From contig CAYPNT010000042.1 of assembly GCA_964412235.1 (NCBI GenBank), forward strand, positions 1 to 22,968: a DNA stretch of 22,968 nt, written 5' to 3'. Position 1 is the first letter of the stretch. Every line of letters starts with the position of its first letter. The translations under genes and the position numbers were made by a program. This DNA comes from JAYZQT01 sp964412235. Lineage in GTDB: Bacteria; Pseudomonadota; Alphaproteobacteria; MPNO01; UBA830. Positions 14,707-22,968 of the stretch are shown in pieces. The notes beneath the pieces are model-generated. The model did not search any database. It was not told the origin of the DNA and saw only the letters and a program-made list of their open reading frames with translations.

Positions 14707-16260
14707 ATGAGCGTTGATACCGATCCCAATCGGGTCATAGTTTTTGATACCACCCTTCGTGACGGTGAACAATCACCGGGTGCGTCTATGAACCTTGAAG
14801 AAAAACTGAAAATCGCGGAAACCCTAGAACAGCTTGGCGTCGATGTCATCGAGGCCGGATTTCCTATTGCGTCGAATGGCGATTTCGAGGCGGTAAATGA
14901 GATCGCGAAACTATTAAAAAAGTCCATTGTGTGTGGCCTCGCGAGATCAGGCCGAGGAGACATTGAGCGGGCTGCAGAAGCTATAAAGCCTGCAATACGC
15001 CCGCGTATTCATACCTTTATCGCGACTAGTCCATTGCATATGAAGTATAAGCTTCAGATGGAACCCGATGACGTGTATCAACATGTGATTGATAGTGTTA
15101 CACACGCGCGGAAGTACACCGATGATGTGGATTGGTCGCCTGAGGATGGTACTCGAACAGATCATGACTTTCTGTGTAAATGTGTTGAGGCGGCTATTAA
15201 TGCGGGCGCAACCTGTATTAATCTGCCTGATACAGTCGGCTATTCGGTGCCAGATGAGTTTTCTGGTTTGATACGCATGTTGATTGAGCGTGTTCCTAAT
15301 AGTGATAAGGCTATTTTTTCAACGCACTGTCACAACGATCTGGGACTCGCAGTCGCTAACTCACTAGCGGGAGTAGAAGCGGGAGCGAGACAGGTAGAAT
15401 GTACCATAAACGGGCTCGGGGAGCGAGCTGGTAATGCAGCTTTGGAAGAAATAGTAATGGCATTGCGCACTCGTAGTGATGCGATGCCGTTCACCACGAA
15501 TATAAATACAGACCTAATAACTAGGGCTTCGCGGTTAGTGTCTACTATTACAGGGTTTACGGTCCAGCCAAATAAAGCAATCGTTGGCGCAAACGCGTTT
15601 GCTCATGAATCGGGTATTCATCAGGATGGGATGTTAAAAAACGCAAATACTTATGAAATAATGACACCCGAATCGGTTGGGCTGACCGAGTCCAAGCTTG
15701 TCTTGGGAAAGTTGTCAGGAAGAGCAGCATTTAGGGAAAAATTAAACGAGCTTGGTTACGACATCGGAGATAATGCTTTTCAAGATGCTTTTCGCCGTTT
15801 CAAAGAACTTGCTGATAAAAAACGGGAGATTTTTGACGAAGATATTATAGCATTGGTGGATGATGAAATTGTTCGTGGCAATGATCATATGCAATTTATT
15901 TCATTACAAGTTGTTTGCGGATCTGAGGGTCCACAGACTGCAGATTTGGCGTTGGAAGTCGATAATGAATTGCGAAAAACCGTGTCGACTGGTGATGGCC
16001 CAGTGGATGCAACATTCAATGCGATTAAGGAACTTACCGGATACAATGCGCGCCTGAAGCTCTATCAGGTAAATGCTGTAACAGAAGGGACTGACGCGCA
16101 GGCCGAAGTGACAGTAAGATTGGAAGAGGATGGGAAGACAGTGAATGGGCAGGGTGCAGATACCGACACCCTGGTAGCGTCTGCCCGCGCATATATCAAT
16201 GCGCTGAATAAGCTTTTGGTGAAGCGCGAAAAAAATGCACCTAGTGCATTGAGTGCCTAA
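14707..16260 (+). CDS. leuA: 2-isopropylmalate synthase
   Basis: 517 residues. It condenses acetyl-CoA with 2-oxoisovalerate, the committed step to leucine. The catalytic TIM barrel starts with FDTTLRDGEQSPGAS (Arg18, Asp19), and the metal-binding HCHNDLGLAVANS and NGLGERAGNAALEE follow. HESGIHQDGMLKN lies near residue 300. The C-terminal leucine-binding regulatory domain spans about 395-510 and ends in DTDTLVASARAYINALNKLL. It thus has the full length of the leucine-inhibited bacterial enzyme. GAGGAA lies ten bases before the ATG. It is separated from ilvC by a 412-base leader with possible control elements. Confidence 0.97.
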   Translation: MSVDTDPNRVIVFDTTLRDGEQSPGASMNLEEKLKIAETLEQLGVDVIEAGFPIASNGDFEAVNEIAKLLKKSIVCGLARSGRGDIERAAEAIKPAIRPRIHTFIATSPLHMKYKLQMEPDDVYQHVIDSVTHARKYTDDVDWSPEDGTRTDHDFLCKCVEAAINAGATCINLPDTVGYSVPDEFSGLIRMLIERVPNSDKAIFSTHCHNDLGLAVANSLAGVEAGARQVECTINGLGERAGNAALEEIVMALRTRSDAMPFTTNINTDLITRASRLVSTITGFTVQPNKAIVGANAFAHESGIHQDGMLKNANTYEIMTPESVGLTESKLVLGKLSGRAAFREKLNELGYDIGDNAFQDAFRRFKELADKKREIFDEDIIALVDDEIVRGNDHMQFISLQVVCGSEGPQTADLALEVDNELRKTVSTGDGPVDATFNAIKELTGYNARLKLYQVNAVTEGTDAQAEVTVRLEEDGKTVNGQGADTDTLVASARAYINALNKLLVKREKNAPSALSA

Positions 16261-16342
16261 GATTGGATCTAGTGGGGGCGGAAATAGAAATGACGTCAGA
16301 ATGCTGGATCTCCATACTTTATGACGAATGAGGTGAGAATTA

Positions 16343-17383
16343 ATGTTTTCTAGACTTCTGGGTATGATGTCAGCTGATATGGCGATTGATCTAGGTACGG
16401 CTAACACACTGGTTTATGTTAAAGGCCGAGGAGTGGTTTTAAACGAGCCATCGGTCGTTGCTACGGCTTCTGCTAAGGGGCGCAAACAGGTTCTTGCTGT
16501 TGGCGATGAAGCAAAAATGATGCTCGGCCGCACCCCAGGTAATATTGAGGCTATAAGACCGTTGAGGGATGGCGTAATAGCGGATTTTGAAGTCGCCGAG
16601 GAAATGATAAAACATTTCATTCGAAAGGTTCACAATCGGCGAGGGTTTTCTGCGCCTCAGGTAATAGTTTGTGTGCCGTCTGGTTCAACTGCGGTAGAAC
16701 GACGAGCAATTCAAGAATCGGCCGAGAGTGCTGGCGCTCGCCGTGTTTTTCTTATTGAAGAACCTATGGCGGCTGCGATTGGAGCTGGTTTGCCGGTAAC
16801 AGAACCTACAGGTTCGATGGTAGTCGACATTGGTGGGGGTACTACTGAAGTTGCAGTACTTTCCCTGGGCGGCATTGTTTATTCCCGGTCGGTTCGAGTA
16901 GGGGGTGATAAAATGGATGAGGCGATAATCGCCTACATCCGGCGTAACCATAACTTGCTCGTTGGAGAAAGCAGTGCAGAAAGGATAAAAAAAGACATTG
17001 GATCGGCTTGTGTGCCACCTGACGGGGACGGCGGGGTAATGGAAATCAAAGGCCGTGATCTAATGAATGGAGTACCAAAAGAGTTAATTATCAGCGAGAG
17101 ACAAATTGCCGAAAGCCTTGCCGAACCGGTAAGCGCCATTATAGAGGCCGTTAAGGTTGCTCTGGAACATACGGCACCTGAACTAGCCGCCGATATTGTA
17201 GATAAAGGAATCGTAATGACGGGCGGTGGAGCCCTGCTCGGAAACATCGACCTCGTGCTGCGTCATGCGACGGGATTACCTGTTTCGCTTGCTGAATTGC
17301 CCCTATCCTGCGTCGCACTGGGCACGGGGAGGTGTCTAGAAGAGATGAAAACACTTAAAAATGTTCTGTCTACAATGTACTAG
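16343..17383 (+). CDS. mreB: Rod-shape actin homologue MreB
   Basis: 346 residues, the normal length. MreB polymerises along the inner membrane and guides lateral wall synthesis. The start MFSRLLGMMSADMAIDLG has a short amphipathic N-terminus for membrane binding. ATP-binding motifs are DLGTANTLVYV (phosphate 1), DIGGGTTEVAV (phosphate 2) and MTGGGALLGNID (adenosine). EEPMAAAIGAGLPV is the connecting segment. The ribosome site GAGGTGAG is strong. mreC follows after 97 bases that hold no other gene. Confidence 0.98.
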   Translation: MFSRLLGMMSADMAIDLGTANTLVYVKGRGVVLNEPSVVATASAKGRKQVLAVGDEAKMMLGRTPGNIEAIRPLRDGVIADFEVAEEMIKHFIRKVHNRRGFSAPQVIVCVPSGSTAVERRAIQESAESAGARRVFLIEEPMAAAIGAGLPVTEPTGSMVVDIGGGTTEVAVLSLGGIVYSRSVRVGGDKMDEAIIAYIRRNHNLLVGESSAERIKKDIGSACVPPDGDGGVMEIKGRDLMNGVPKELIISERQIAESLAEPVSAIIEAVKVALEHTAPELAADIVDKGIVMTGGGALLGNIDLVLRHATGLPVSLAELPLSCVALGTGRCLEEMKTLKNVLSTMY

Positions 17384-17480
17384 GTGTAGCGAAGAATGAT
17401 ACTAGAGTGTTTATTGGCGTGTTCTAGGACTGGAATTTTCCTGGGATGCAAATTGTGAATTTATCCACTGGAAAAAGGAT

Positions 17481-18365
17481 GTGAAGTACAGGCCGGGGTC
17501 AATTGCACGTGCAACAGTGTCGATAAAGATGCTGCTAAGCCGATTTGCTTTTATTTTCCTTATTGTTTCTGCATTTGCAATTATGTTGTTAGGTAAAGCA
17601 GAAACAGTCGTTGTAGAACGCGTTCGGGTCGCTGTTATTGATGTGGCCACACCCTTTCTGTCAGCCTTGTCAAAACCATTATCGACCCTGTCAGACGGGT
17701 TGAATCACATTGAAACATTTTTTGGTGTTTATGACGACAACATGCAGTTGAAAGATCAAAATGCCCGTCTTATGAAGTGGCAGAGTATCGCGCAATCGTT
17801 AGCTGCAGAAAATTCTAACTTCCGCAAGTTATTAAATTTTGTTCCCGAAAATGGCACGTTGAGTATGACTGCTCGAGTAGTTGGGGACTCTGGTGGCGTG
17901 TTTGTTCGTTCCGTTCTGATAAATGGAGGAAGAGCCCATAATATCCAAAAGGGAGATGCGGTATTAAATGGAGACGGCTTGGTAGGACGTGTGACGGAGG
18001 TCGGTGCCCAATCCGCACGTGTCCTTCTTGTGACTGACCTGAACTCTCGTATTCCCATTTTGACCGAGAAAAACCGAGTTCGAGGCATACTTGCGGGTGA
18101 TAATAGTCCCCATCCTAAACTACACTTTATAATGGGGAAGACAGTTATTCATCCAGGGCAGAAGATTGTAACCTCGGGCCACGGCGGGGTATTTCCCGCT
18201 GGGTTACCCGTCGGCCGTGTTGCGTCGTCAAAAGGCGGCCTATTACGGGTCCAGATTTTTGCAAATTTAGATCAGTTAGAGTATGTGCGTGTGATTACCC
18301 GCTATCCTGGGGCCGTAGTCGATCCTGTTTCACCCGTTAAGGTTAATTCTGCTCGGTTAAAATGA
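17481..18365 (+). CDS. mreC: Rod-shape protein MreC, GTG start
   Basis: 294 residues. MreC is a bitopic membrane protein that links MreB to PBP2 in the periplasm. The basic N-terminus (KYRPGSIARATVSIK) precedes a membrane segment at about 19-37 (LSRFAFIFLIVSAFAIMLL). A coiled coil at about 75-110 and beta-rich periplasmic domains follow (VVGDSGGVFVRSVLINGG, GDGLVGRVTEVG, SGHGGVFPAGLPVGRV). The GTG sits right behind AAAAAGGAT, too close for ideal spacing. A start at ATG 17529 would leave a much shorter N-terminal tail, so GTG is kept with some doubt. The stop overlaps the mreD ATG by four bases. Confidence 0.94.
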   Translation: MKYRPGSIARATVSIKMLLSRFAFIFLIVSAFAIMLLGKAETVVVERVRVAVIDVATPFLSALSKPLSTLSDGLNHIETFFGVYDDNMQLKDQNARLMKWQSIAQSLAAENSNFRKLLNFVPENGTLSMTARVVGDSGGVFVRSVLINGGRAHNIQKGDAVLNGDGLVGRVTEVGAQSARVLLVTDLNSRIPILTEKNRVRGILAGDNSPHPKLHFIMGKTVIHPGQKIVTSGHGGVFPAGLPVGRVASSKGGLLRVQIFANLDQLEYVRVITRYPGAVVDPVSPVKVNSARLK

Positions 18366-18883
18366 TCAACGTCGCATATCAGCGCATCGACCGCCTTGTT
18401 AGGTTATTTATTCCCTTTTTGTTTAGTGTCTTTTTAGTATTGCTAACTGCAATTCCGATTTACTTGCCAGGTTATGGGGAGATACCGATTAATGTTGGTC
18501 TAATAGCTGTATTTTATTGGGCAATCTATAGGCCCGATCTCTACCCTCCTATTGCCGCGTTTTTCCTTGGCCTATGGCAAGATATTCTCATGGGTGGTCC
18601 AATAGGTCTCTATTCTTTAATTCTGTTATTAACAAACTGGCTAATAGTATCGCAGAGAACATTTTTTCAGGGTAAGTCTTTTGTTATCATCTGGTGTTCC
18701 TTTTCAATGGTGTCCTTGGCCACCGGAACGCTTTCTTGGATCATTGTTTGCGGGCTTAATGGTGCTTTCATTAACCCTTTTGGGGTGTTTTTTCAGGCAT
18801 TGCTAACGATCGGTGCTTTTCCATTCCTCGTTTGGTTGTTTGGACGTGTCCAACATTCGGTTCTCCGAACGGTTAATGTATAG
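18362..18883 (+). CDS. mreD: Rod-shape membrane protein MreD
   Basis: 173 residues, almost wholly hydrophobic, with about five membrane segments (for example LFIPFLFSVFLVLLTAIPIY and IAAFFLGLWQDILMGGPIGL). The motif LWQDILMGGPIGL(Y) is typical of MreD. It is an integral part of the MreBCD complex. The ATGA overlap with mreC and the eight-base overlap with mrdA point to tight translational coupling. Confidence 0.94.
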   Translation: MINVAYQRIDRLVRLFIPFLFSVFLVLLTAIPIYLPGYGEIPINVGLIAVFYWAIYRPDLYPPIAAFFLGLWQDILMGGPIGLYSLILLLTNWLIVSQRTFFQGKSFVIIWCSFSMVSLATGTLSWIIVCGLNGAFINPFGVFFQALLTIGAFPFLVWLFGRVQHSVLRTVNV

Positions 18884-20753
18884 GGATACAAGACGGGCCA
18901 GGCGATTTTCTCGTCGCGTTGCCCTACTCGGTGGGGGCAAAATAATATTACTTAGTTTGCTTGCGGGCCGGATGTATCAGCTTCAGGTGATAGAAGCTGA
19001 TAAATACAAAATGCTTTCGGACGAAAACCGCATTAACCTTCGCCTGTTAGCCCCTACACGTGGCCGTATCTTCGATCGAAATGGCAGACCCTTGGCAATC
19101 AATCGAGCAAATTATCGTGTAACGATTGTCTCGGAGCAGGTTAAAGACGTGGGTGCGACATTAGATGCGCTTTCTCAAATAATTCAACTTTCGGACTATG
19201 AAAGACGACGTATCGTACGAGAGATTGGTCGCAAGCGCAGTTTTGTGCCCATTATTGTACGAGAAAACTTGAAATGGCGAGATGTCTCTCGGATCGAAGT
19301 TAACGCCCTTGAACTTCCAGGTTTGTCTATAGAGGTTGGCCAAAGTAGACAATATCCCTTTAGTTATGATTTTTCTCATGTTCTTGGTTACGTGTCGGCG
19401 GTCTCGCGGAGGGAAATGACAGGTGACCCGGTGCTCGAACTTTCAGGGTTTAAGGTTGGGAAAAATGGTATCGAGAAAGTTTTCGATACAGACTTGCGTG
19501 GAACGGCGGGTAACAGTCATATCGAAGTCAATGCGGTTGGGCGTATTATCCGGGAGATTTCTCGTAAGGAAGGAAAATCAGGAGACGATATTCATCTTAC
19601 TATAGATAGCGATTTGCAGAAAATTGCAACCCAACGTTTGCAGAAAGAGAAGAGTGCTGCCGCCGCGGTGTTAGACATTCATTCTGGTGAAGTGTTGGTA
19701 TTGTCATCAGTGCCGGGTTTCGATCCAAATAAATTTGTTACCGGGCTTTCTCGTGAGGGATGGCAGGCGCTTGTAGATGACCCCTATACTCCGTTGGTCA
19801 ATAAAGCAATCTCAGGGCTCTATGCCCCTGGATCGACATTCAAGATGGTTGTCGCGTTGGCAGCTCTTGAAGCTCGCATCATCCAATTAGACCATAAGGT
19901 GTTTTGTGAAGGTTACACCGAGGTCGGCAATCGGCGTTTTCATTGCTGGAAGCGACATGGCCACGGTCTGCAGGGTATTATAGATGCTCATCAAAATTCA
20001 TGTGATGTATTCTTTTACGATATAGCGAAGCGTGTTGGAGTTGATCGGATTGCCGCAATGGCGAATACGTTGGGTCTCGGAGATAAAACTGGTATTGACC
20101 TGCCAGCGGAGAAGAATGGCGTGATACCCACTCGCGCTTGGAAACGGGCTTTATACGGGAAACCGTGGCAGCAAGGGGAAACCCTGAACTCGGGCATCGG
20201 CCAGGGATTCGTTTTAACAACTCCACTTCAGCTAGCGGTCATGACCGCTCGAATAGCTAACGGTGGAATGGCTGTAAAACCTTATTTGTTGCGGCGTCAA
20301 AAAGAGGAGTTTGTCGAGGAGGAAATAAAATATAAATCATTGGGGATTTCCAAGCGCTCTCTAGATTTGGTCCGTGCGGGTATGGACCGTGTAACAAATA
20401 ATCCACGAGGCACTGCATACAAGGCACGAATTGGTGACAAAGGTATGGAGATGTCGGGTAAAACTGGAACCGCACAAGTTCGCCGAATTAGCGAGATCGA
20501 ACGCGGAAGTGGCATTTTGAAAAACGAGGAACGACCTTGGAGAGAGCGGGATCATGCCTTATTTGTCGCTTATGCCCCATCTCGAAAACCCCGTTATGCG
20601 GCATCGGTCGTTGTAGAGCATGGAGGTGCTGGATCAAAGGTAGCTGCACCAATAGTTCGGGATCTATTAATTGAGACGCAAAGGCGCCGTAAGGCGGCGT
20701 TTAGGTCAATGCTTCACCAATCCCGCTCCACGGACAGTAACGAGGGTGATTAG
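18876..20753 (+). CDS. mrdA: Penicillin-binding protein 2 (elongation transpeptidase)
   Basis: 625 residues from the ATG at 18876. PBP2 crosslinks lateral-wall peptidoglycan together with RodA. A basic cytoplasmic N-terminus (MYRDTRRARRFSRR) leads to one membrane segment (about 15-32). The dimerisation domain has TRGRIFDRNGRPLA and the HVLGYVSAV segment. The transpeptidase domain has STFK (Ser320 nucleophile, Lys323), SCD at 375-377 and KTGT at 529. The open frame extends 21 codons upstream into mreD, but those residues do not resemble PBP2, so the later ATG is chosen. No good ribosome site is seen, consistent with coupling to mreD. rodA starts six bases after the stop codon. Confidence 0.96.
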   Translation: MYRDTRRARRFSRRVALLGGGKIILLSLLAGRMYQLQVIEADKYKMLSDENRINLRLLAPTRGRIFDRNGRPLAINRANYRVTIVSEQVKDVGATLDALSQIIQLSDYERRRIVREIGRKRSFVPIIVRENLKWRDVSRIEVNALELPGLSIEVGQSRQYPFSYDFSHVLGYVSAVSRREMTGDPVLELSGFKVGKNGIEKVFDTDLRGTAGNSHIEVNAVGRIIREISRKEGKSGDDIHLTIDSDLQKIATQRLQKEKSAAAAVLDIHSGEVLVLSSVPGFDPNKFVTGLSREGWQALVDDPYTPLVNKAISGLYAPGSTFKMVVALAALEARIIQLDHKVFCEGYTEVGNRRFHCWKRHGHGLQGIIDAHQNSCDVFFYDIAKRVGVDRIAAMANTLGLGDKTGIDLPAEKNGVIPTRAWKRALYGKPWQQGETLNSGIGQGFVLTTPLQLAVMTARIANGGMAVKPYLLRRQKEEFVEEEIKYKSLGISKRSLDLVRAGMDRVTNNPRGTAYKARIGDKGMEMSGKTGTAQVRRISEIERGSGILKNEERPWRERDHALFVAYAPSRKPRYAASVVVEHGGAGSKVAAPIVRDLLIETQRRRKAAFRSMLHQSRSTDSNEGD

Positions 20754-20758
20754 GTAGA

Positions 20759-21898
20759 ATGAGTAATTTATACGCACCTAATAGTTTAAAAGTCCGTCAA
20801 AAAGTTCGACAAATAAATTGGGGATTGGTTCTCGTTTTGACAATGACCGCTGCGATTGGTGTCGCTATGCTTTATTCGGCTGGAGAAGGCTCGTGGACAC
20901 CTTGGGCGGTTCGACAGGCCGTACGATATGCGGTTGGCATCTGCATACTCCTAACAATAGCATTAATAGATATCAGGTTTTGGTGGAGAAATTCATATTT
21001 GATCTATGGATTGTTGCTTTGTTTGCTGATCTCTGTAGAGGTTATTGGTTCGACTAGTATGGGTGCTCAACGCTGGATCAATCTCGGTTTCATTCGTCTA
21101 CAACCTTCGGAATTGATGAAAGTCGCATTGATACTCGCCTTGGCAAGATATTTTCACGGGATTTCAATTGAAGATTCTGGGCGCCTGCGTGTTATCAGCA
21201 TACCCATAATGTTGATAAGTGCTCCCGCCATTTTTGTGCTAAAACAACCTGACCTAGGCACTGCGGTGTTCCTTGTTGTAATAGGAGTGGCGGTTTTATT
21301 TCTCGCGGGGCTTAGACTCTGGAAATTCGGATTAGTTTTCAGTCTCGCTGCGGCTGCTATACCCATTGTTTGGGGTACTTTGCACCGATATCAGCAAAAG
21401 CGCATATTAACTTTTCTAGACCCCGAAAGCGATCCACTCGGCGCTGGCTATCATATTATGCAATCAAAAATTGCGCTCGGTTCCGGTGGGCTGACCGGGA
21501 AGGGCTTTATGCAGGGTTCCCAGAGCCATTTGAATTTTCTTCCAGAAAAACAAACAGACTTTATCTTCACGATGGTGGCGGAAGAATTTGGCATGATGGG
21601 AGGTCTGTTTCTTCTGGGCCTGTACCTTGTGATGATGATCTATGGAGTTTTTATAAGTCTTAATAGTCGGAGTCACTTTGGTCGTCTTCTGGCAATGGGT
21701 ATCACTTCGATGCTGTTTCTCTACGTGTTTATAAATATTGCGATGGTCATGGGTATTGTCCCTGTTGTGGGTGTCCCTTTGCCTCTAATCTCATACGGCG
21801 GAAACGCAATGCTTTCTGTTTTGATTGGAGCAGGGTTTTTAATCAACGTATATATCCATCGAGATATTATTTTGTCCCGTTCAGGGCACGAGAGTTAA
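20759..21898 (+). CDS. rodA: RodA, SEDS-family peptidoglycan glycosyltransferase
   Basis: 379 residues with about ten membrane segments. RodA polymerises lipid II during elongation and works with PBP2, encoded just upstream. SEDS motifs seen are GAQRWINLGFIRLQPSELMK, DLGTAVFLVVIGVAVLF and PEKQTDFIFTMVAEEFG, whose Asp267 matches the essential aspartate. PLPLISYGGNAMLSVLIGAG lies near the C-terminus. The PSE and SYGG motifs are shared with FtsW, but the position after mrdA supports RodA. The ribosome site is GAGGGTGATTAGG. It is the last gene of the elongasome cluster; tRNA-Lys follows 56 bases after the stop. Confidence 0.97.
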   Translation: MSNLYAPNSLKVRQKVRQINWGLVLVLTMTAAIGVAMLYSAGEGSWTPWAVRQAVRYAVGICILLTIALIDIRFWWRNSYLIYGLLLCLLISVEVIGSTSMGAQRWINLGFIRLQPSELMKVALILALARYFHGISIEDSGRLRVISIPIMLISAPAIFVLKQPDLGTAVFLVVIGVAVLFLAGLRLWKFGLVFSLAAAAIPIVWGTLHRYQQKRILTFLDPESDPLGAGYHIMQSKIALGSGGLTGKGFMQGSQSHLNFLPEKQTDFIFTMVAEEFGMMGGLFLLGLYLVMMIYGVFISLNSRSHFGRLLAMGITSMLFLYVFINIAMVMGIVPVVGVPLPLISYGGNAMLSVLIGAGFLINVYIHRDIILSRSGHES

Positions 21899-21954
21899 AT
21901 AATATAAGGTGTCGACAGTTTCGAAGCACTCTGGTATGTGGCTTCCTCGCTCAC

Positions 21955-22030
<76 letters not shown>

Positions 22031-22056
22031 CTTTTCTCCAGTAAAAACAATGCGTT

Positions 22057-22084
22057 AGCCGCTCCTTCGGGGGCGGCTGTTTTT
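22057..22084 (+). terminator. Intrinsic terminator after tRNA-Lys
   Basis: AGCCGCTCC, loop TTCG, GGGGCGGCT: nine pairs with one T-G, closed by the very stable cUUCGg tetraloop and followed by GTTTTTGTTTT. It ends the tRNA transcript and insulates the XRE gene downstream. Confidence 0.93.
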
Positions 22085-22096
22085 GTTTTCTGGCTT

Positions 22097-22194
22097 ATGT
22101 TTGCAGATTGTTAACACGTCCATGCAAACATCGCGGCGAAATCAACTCCCGAAAATCCCAATAAACAGCGGAAAAATATCACCGTGTTTGCATG
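22097..22194 (+). repeat. Three TGTTTGCA boxes upstream of the XRE gene
   Basis: TGTTTGCA occurs at 22098-22105 and 22185-22192 on the plus strand and inverted (TGCAAACA) at 22123-22130. The second and third extend to a perfect ten-base inverted pair: CATGCAAACA (22121-22130) and TGTTTGCATG (22185-22194). They lie 40 to 140 bases upstream of the candidate promoter, so they may be operators for the regulator that follows. Operator function is inference. Confidence 0.5.
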
Positions 22195-22234
22195 ACCCAC
22201 TGATTCTGCGTCTGAACGCGCGGAAATAAAACGA

Positions 22235-22263
22235 TTGGTAATTGGAAACCTTATATATATAGT
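22235..22263 (+). promoter_or_regulatory. Promoter of the XRE-ImmA pair
   Basis: TTGGTA (22235-22240), 17-base spacer, TATAGT (22258-22263). This is a good sigma-70-type match and puts the transcript start about 37 bases before the ATG. Confidence 0.65.
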
Positions 22264-22306
22264 ATACACCTTCCTTAAATAAATAGAGAACCGGTGAGGA
22301 ACCTCG

Positions 22307-22673
22307 ATGAGTTTGGGTGAAACCATAAAAGCATTACGTGACCAAAAGCGCCTGANNNNNNNNNNCGATGCATATATCCAATATCGAAAAGGGGTTCACC
22401 ACTGGCAGTTCTGGGCTGATCGCGAAAATCGCGAGAGTCTTGGAGACGGACGTTGATAGCCTCCTTCACATGGCTGATCGCGTAGACCCGGAAGTTGTAG
22501 AGGTCATTCAGCAGAACCCTCAGGCCGTTCCCAGTTTCCTGAGATCGGCGAAAGATCTCTCGGCCGATGATTGGGAAAAAATGCAGACCTACCTGGAAAA
22601 GCTGAAACAGGACGAAAAATCGGGAAAAAAGGGGGGAAAGAAGAAGGCCAAGGCGAAGAAGAGTGGAAAATAA
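22307..22673 (+). CDS. XRE-family HTH regulator, interrupted by assembly gap
   Basis: The start ATG has GTGAGGA upstream. The first 16 codons read MSLGETIKALRDQKRL, the beginning of a helix-turn-helix domain. Ten Ns (22356-22365) follow, then 101 residues from MHISNIEKG to the stop. HISNIEKG is the end of the recognition helix, so the lost part is the middle of the HTH. The two sides are in different frames if the gap is really ten bases; a multiple of three near 39-45 bases would restore a normal domain. The C-terminal part has a helical segment (PSFLRSAKDLSADDWEKMQ) and ends in a lysine-rich tail, GKKGGKKKAKAKKSGK. It overlaps the ImmA/IrrE gene by 11 bases, the usual pairing for this type. 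DNA target and inducing signal are unknown. Confidence 0.85.
22356..22365. other. Assembly gap of ten Ns
   Basis: Ten undetermined bases inside the HTH domain of the XRE gene. The length is a placeholder: the flanking frames do not join across ten bases and the domain would be about 14 residues too short. Confidence 0.95.
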
Positions 22674-22968
22674 TCCCTATCCCGAGCGCAGTGACGCTGT
22701 GATTGAGGGATTAGCGAATGGACTGTATTCAGAATATCTTACCTATAATCAATGTAATCCAATTCCTCTGAAGCTGCCCGTCCCGGTTGAGGAGATTGCC
22801 GAACAATTTCTCGGCTATGAAATAGATTTTTCAGAAACTGGAATATTCTCCGATCCAGATATTCTGGGCGGAATTGATTTCGAGAAGAACAAGATCTACG
22901 TGAATGCATCGGTTGCTGACAACGATGGTCGGTACAGTTTCACTGTTGCCCATGAACTGGGCCATCAT
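22663..22968 (+). CDS. ImmA/IrrE-family metallopeptidase, 3' end missing
   Basis: Read from a GTG inside the end of the XRE gene; 102 codons are visible and the frame is open to the window edge. It starts MENNPYPERSDAVIEGLANG and has the segment LPVPVEEIAEQFLGYEIDF, the usual N-terminal part of the family, then FTVAHELGHH at the very end. HELGH is the HExxH zinc motif of ImmA/IrrE peptidases, which cut a partner XRE repressor upon a signal such as DNA damage. AAGGCGAAGAAGA precedes the GTG. The 11-base overlap with the XRE gene supports a functional pair. The third metal ligand and C-terminal half are outside the window. Confidence 0.88.
   Translation, partial: MENNPYPERSDAVIEGLANGLYSEYLTYNQCNPIPLKLPVPVEEIAEQFLGYEIDFSETGIFSDPDILGGIDFEKNKIYVNASVADNDGRYSFTVAHELGHH

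Noticed and set aside
15904..16407. 167-codon open frame on the minus strand
   Set aside because: It is antisense to the end of leuA and start of mreB, with no family resemblance.
22368..22673. Reading the part after the Ns as a separate 101-residue gene starting at the ATG 22368
   Set aside because: That ATG falls in the middle of an HTH domain (HISNIEKG), and the true start with a ribosome site is at 22307 on the other side of the gap.

Overview
The window reads as chromosomal DNA of a moderate-GC alphaproteobacterium, probably free-living. The clearest lineage marker is a circularly permuted, two-piece tmRNA gene next to an alpha-type SspB adaptor gene. The gene order hflK-hflC-DUF2065-degP-miaA and mreB-mreC-mreD-mrdA-rodA fits the same group. 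A run of ten Ns near the right end shows that this is a draft assembly, possibly from a metagenome. Genus or species cannot be told from the window.

Layout. Positions 1-1809 (minus strand) hold a class I fumarase cut by the window edge, the ClpXP adaptor sspB, and the two-piece tmRNA gene ssrA, which encodes the tag ANDNDLALAA. Positions 1894-3808 (plus) hold thyA, folA (TTG start) and a secreted YkuD-type L,D-transpeptidase. Positions 3833-5845 (minus) hold an MBL-fold hydrolase and an Mrp/ApbC Fe-S carrier ATPase. Positions 6042-10757 (plus) form a membrane and periplasmic quality-control cluster, hflK-hflC-DUF2065-degP, running into miaA and closed by a strong terminator. Positions 10894-16260 (plus) are the branched-chain amino-acid genes ilvB-ilvN-ilvC and leuA. 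Between ilvC and leuA lies a 412-base leader with two small ORFs, each with its own Shine-Dalgarno sequence, and several inverted repeats. Positions 16343-21898 (plus) are the rod-shape elongasome mreBCD-mrdA-rodA. A tRNA-Lys(CTT) and a UUCG-tetraloop terminator follow. The window ends in an XRE regulator (interrupted by the assembly gap) overlapping an ImmA/IrrE-type metallopeptidase gene that runs off the edge.

How the genes work together. ssrA and sspB are two steps of one pathway: tmRNA tags stalled nascent chains and SspB hands tagged proteins to ClpXP. ThyA makes dihydrofolate, which FolA recycles. HflKC, the DUF2065 protein and DegP act on envelope protein quality. IlvBNC make the shared branched-chain intermediates and LeuA commits to leucine. 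MreBCD, PBP2 and RodA build the lateral wall.

Most of the window is ordinary housekeeping sequence. The parts that deserve a second look are the ssrA-sspB arrangement with its short tag, the leuA leader, and the XRE-ImmA pair downstream of tRNA-Lys with repeated TGTTTGCA boxes in front of it.
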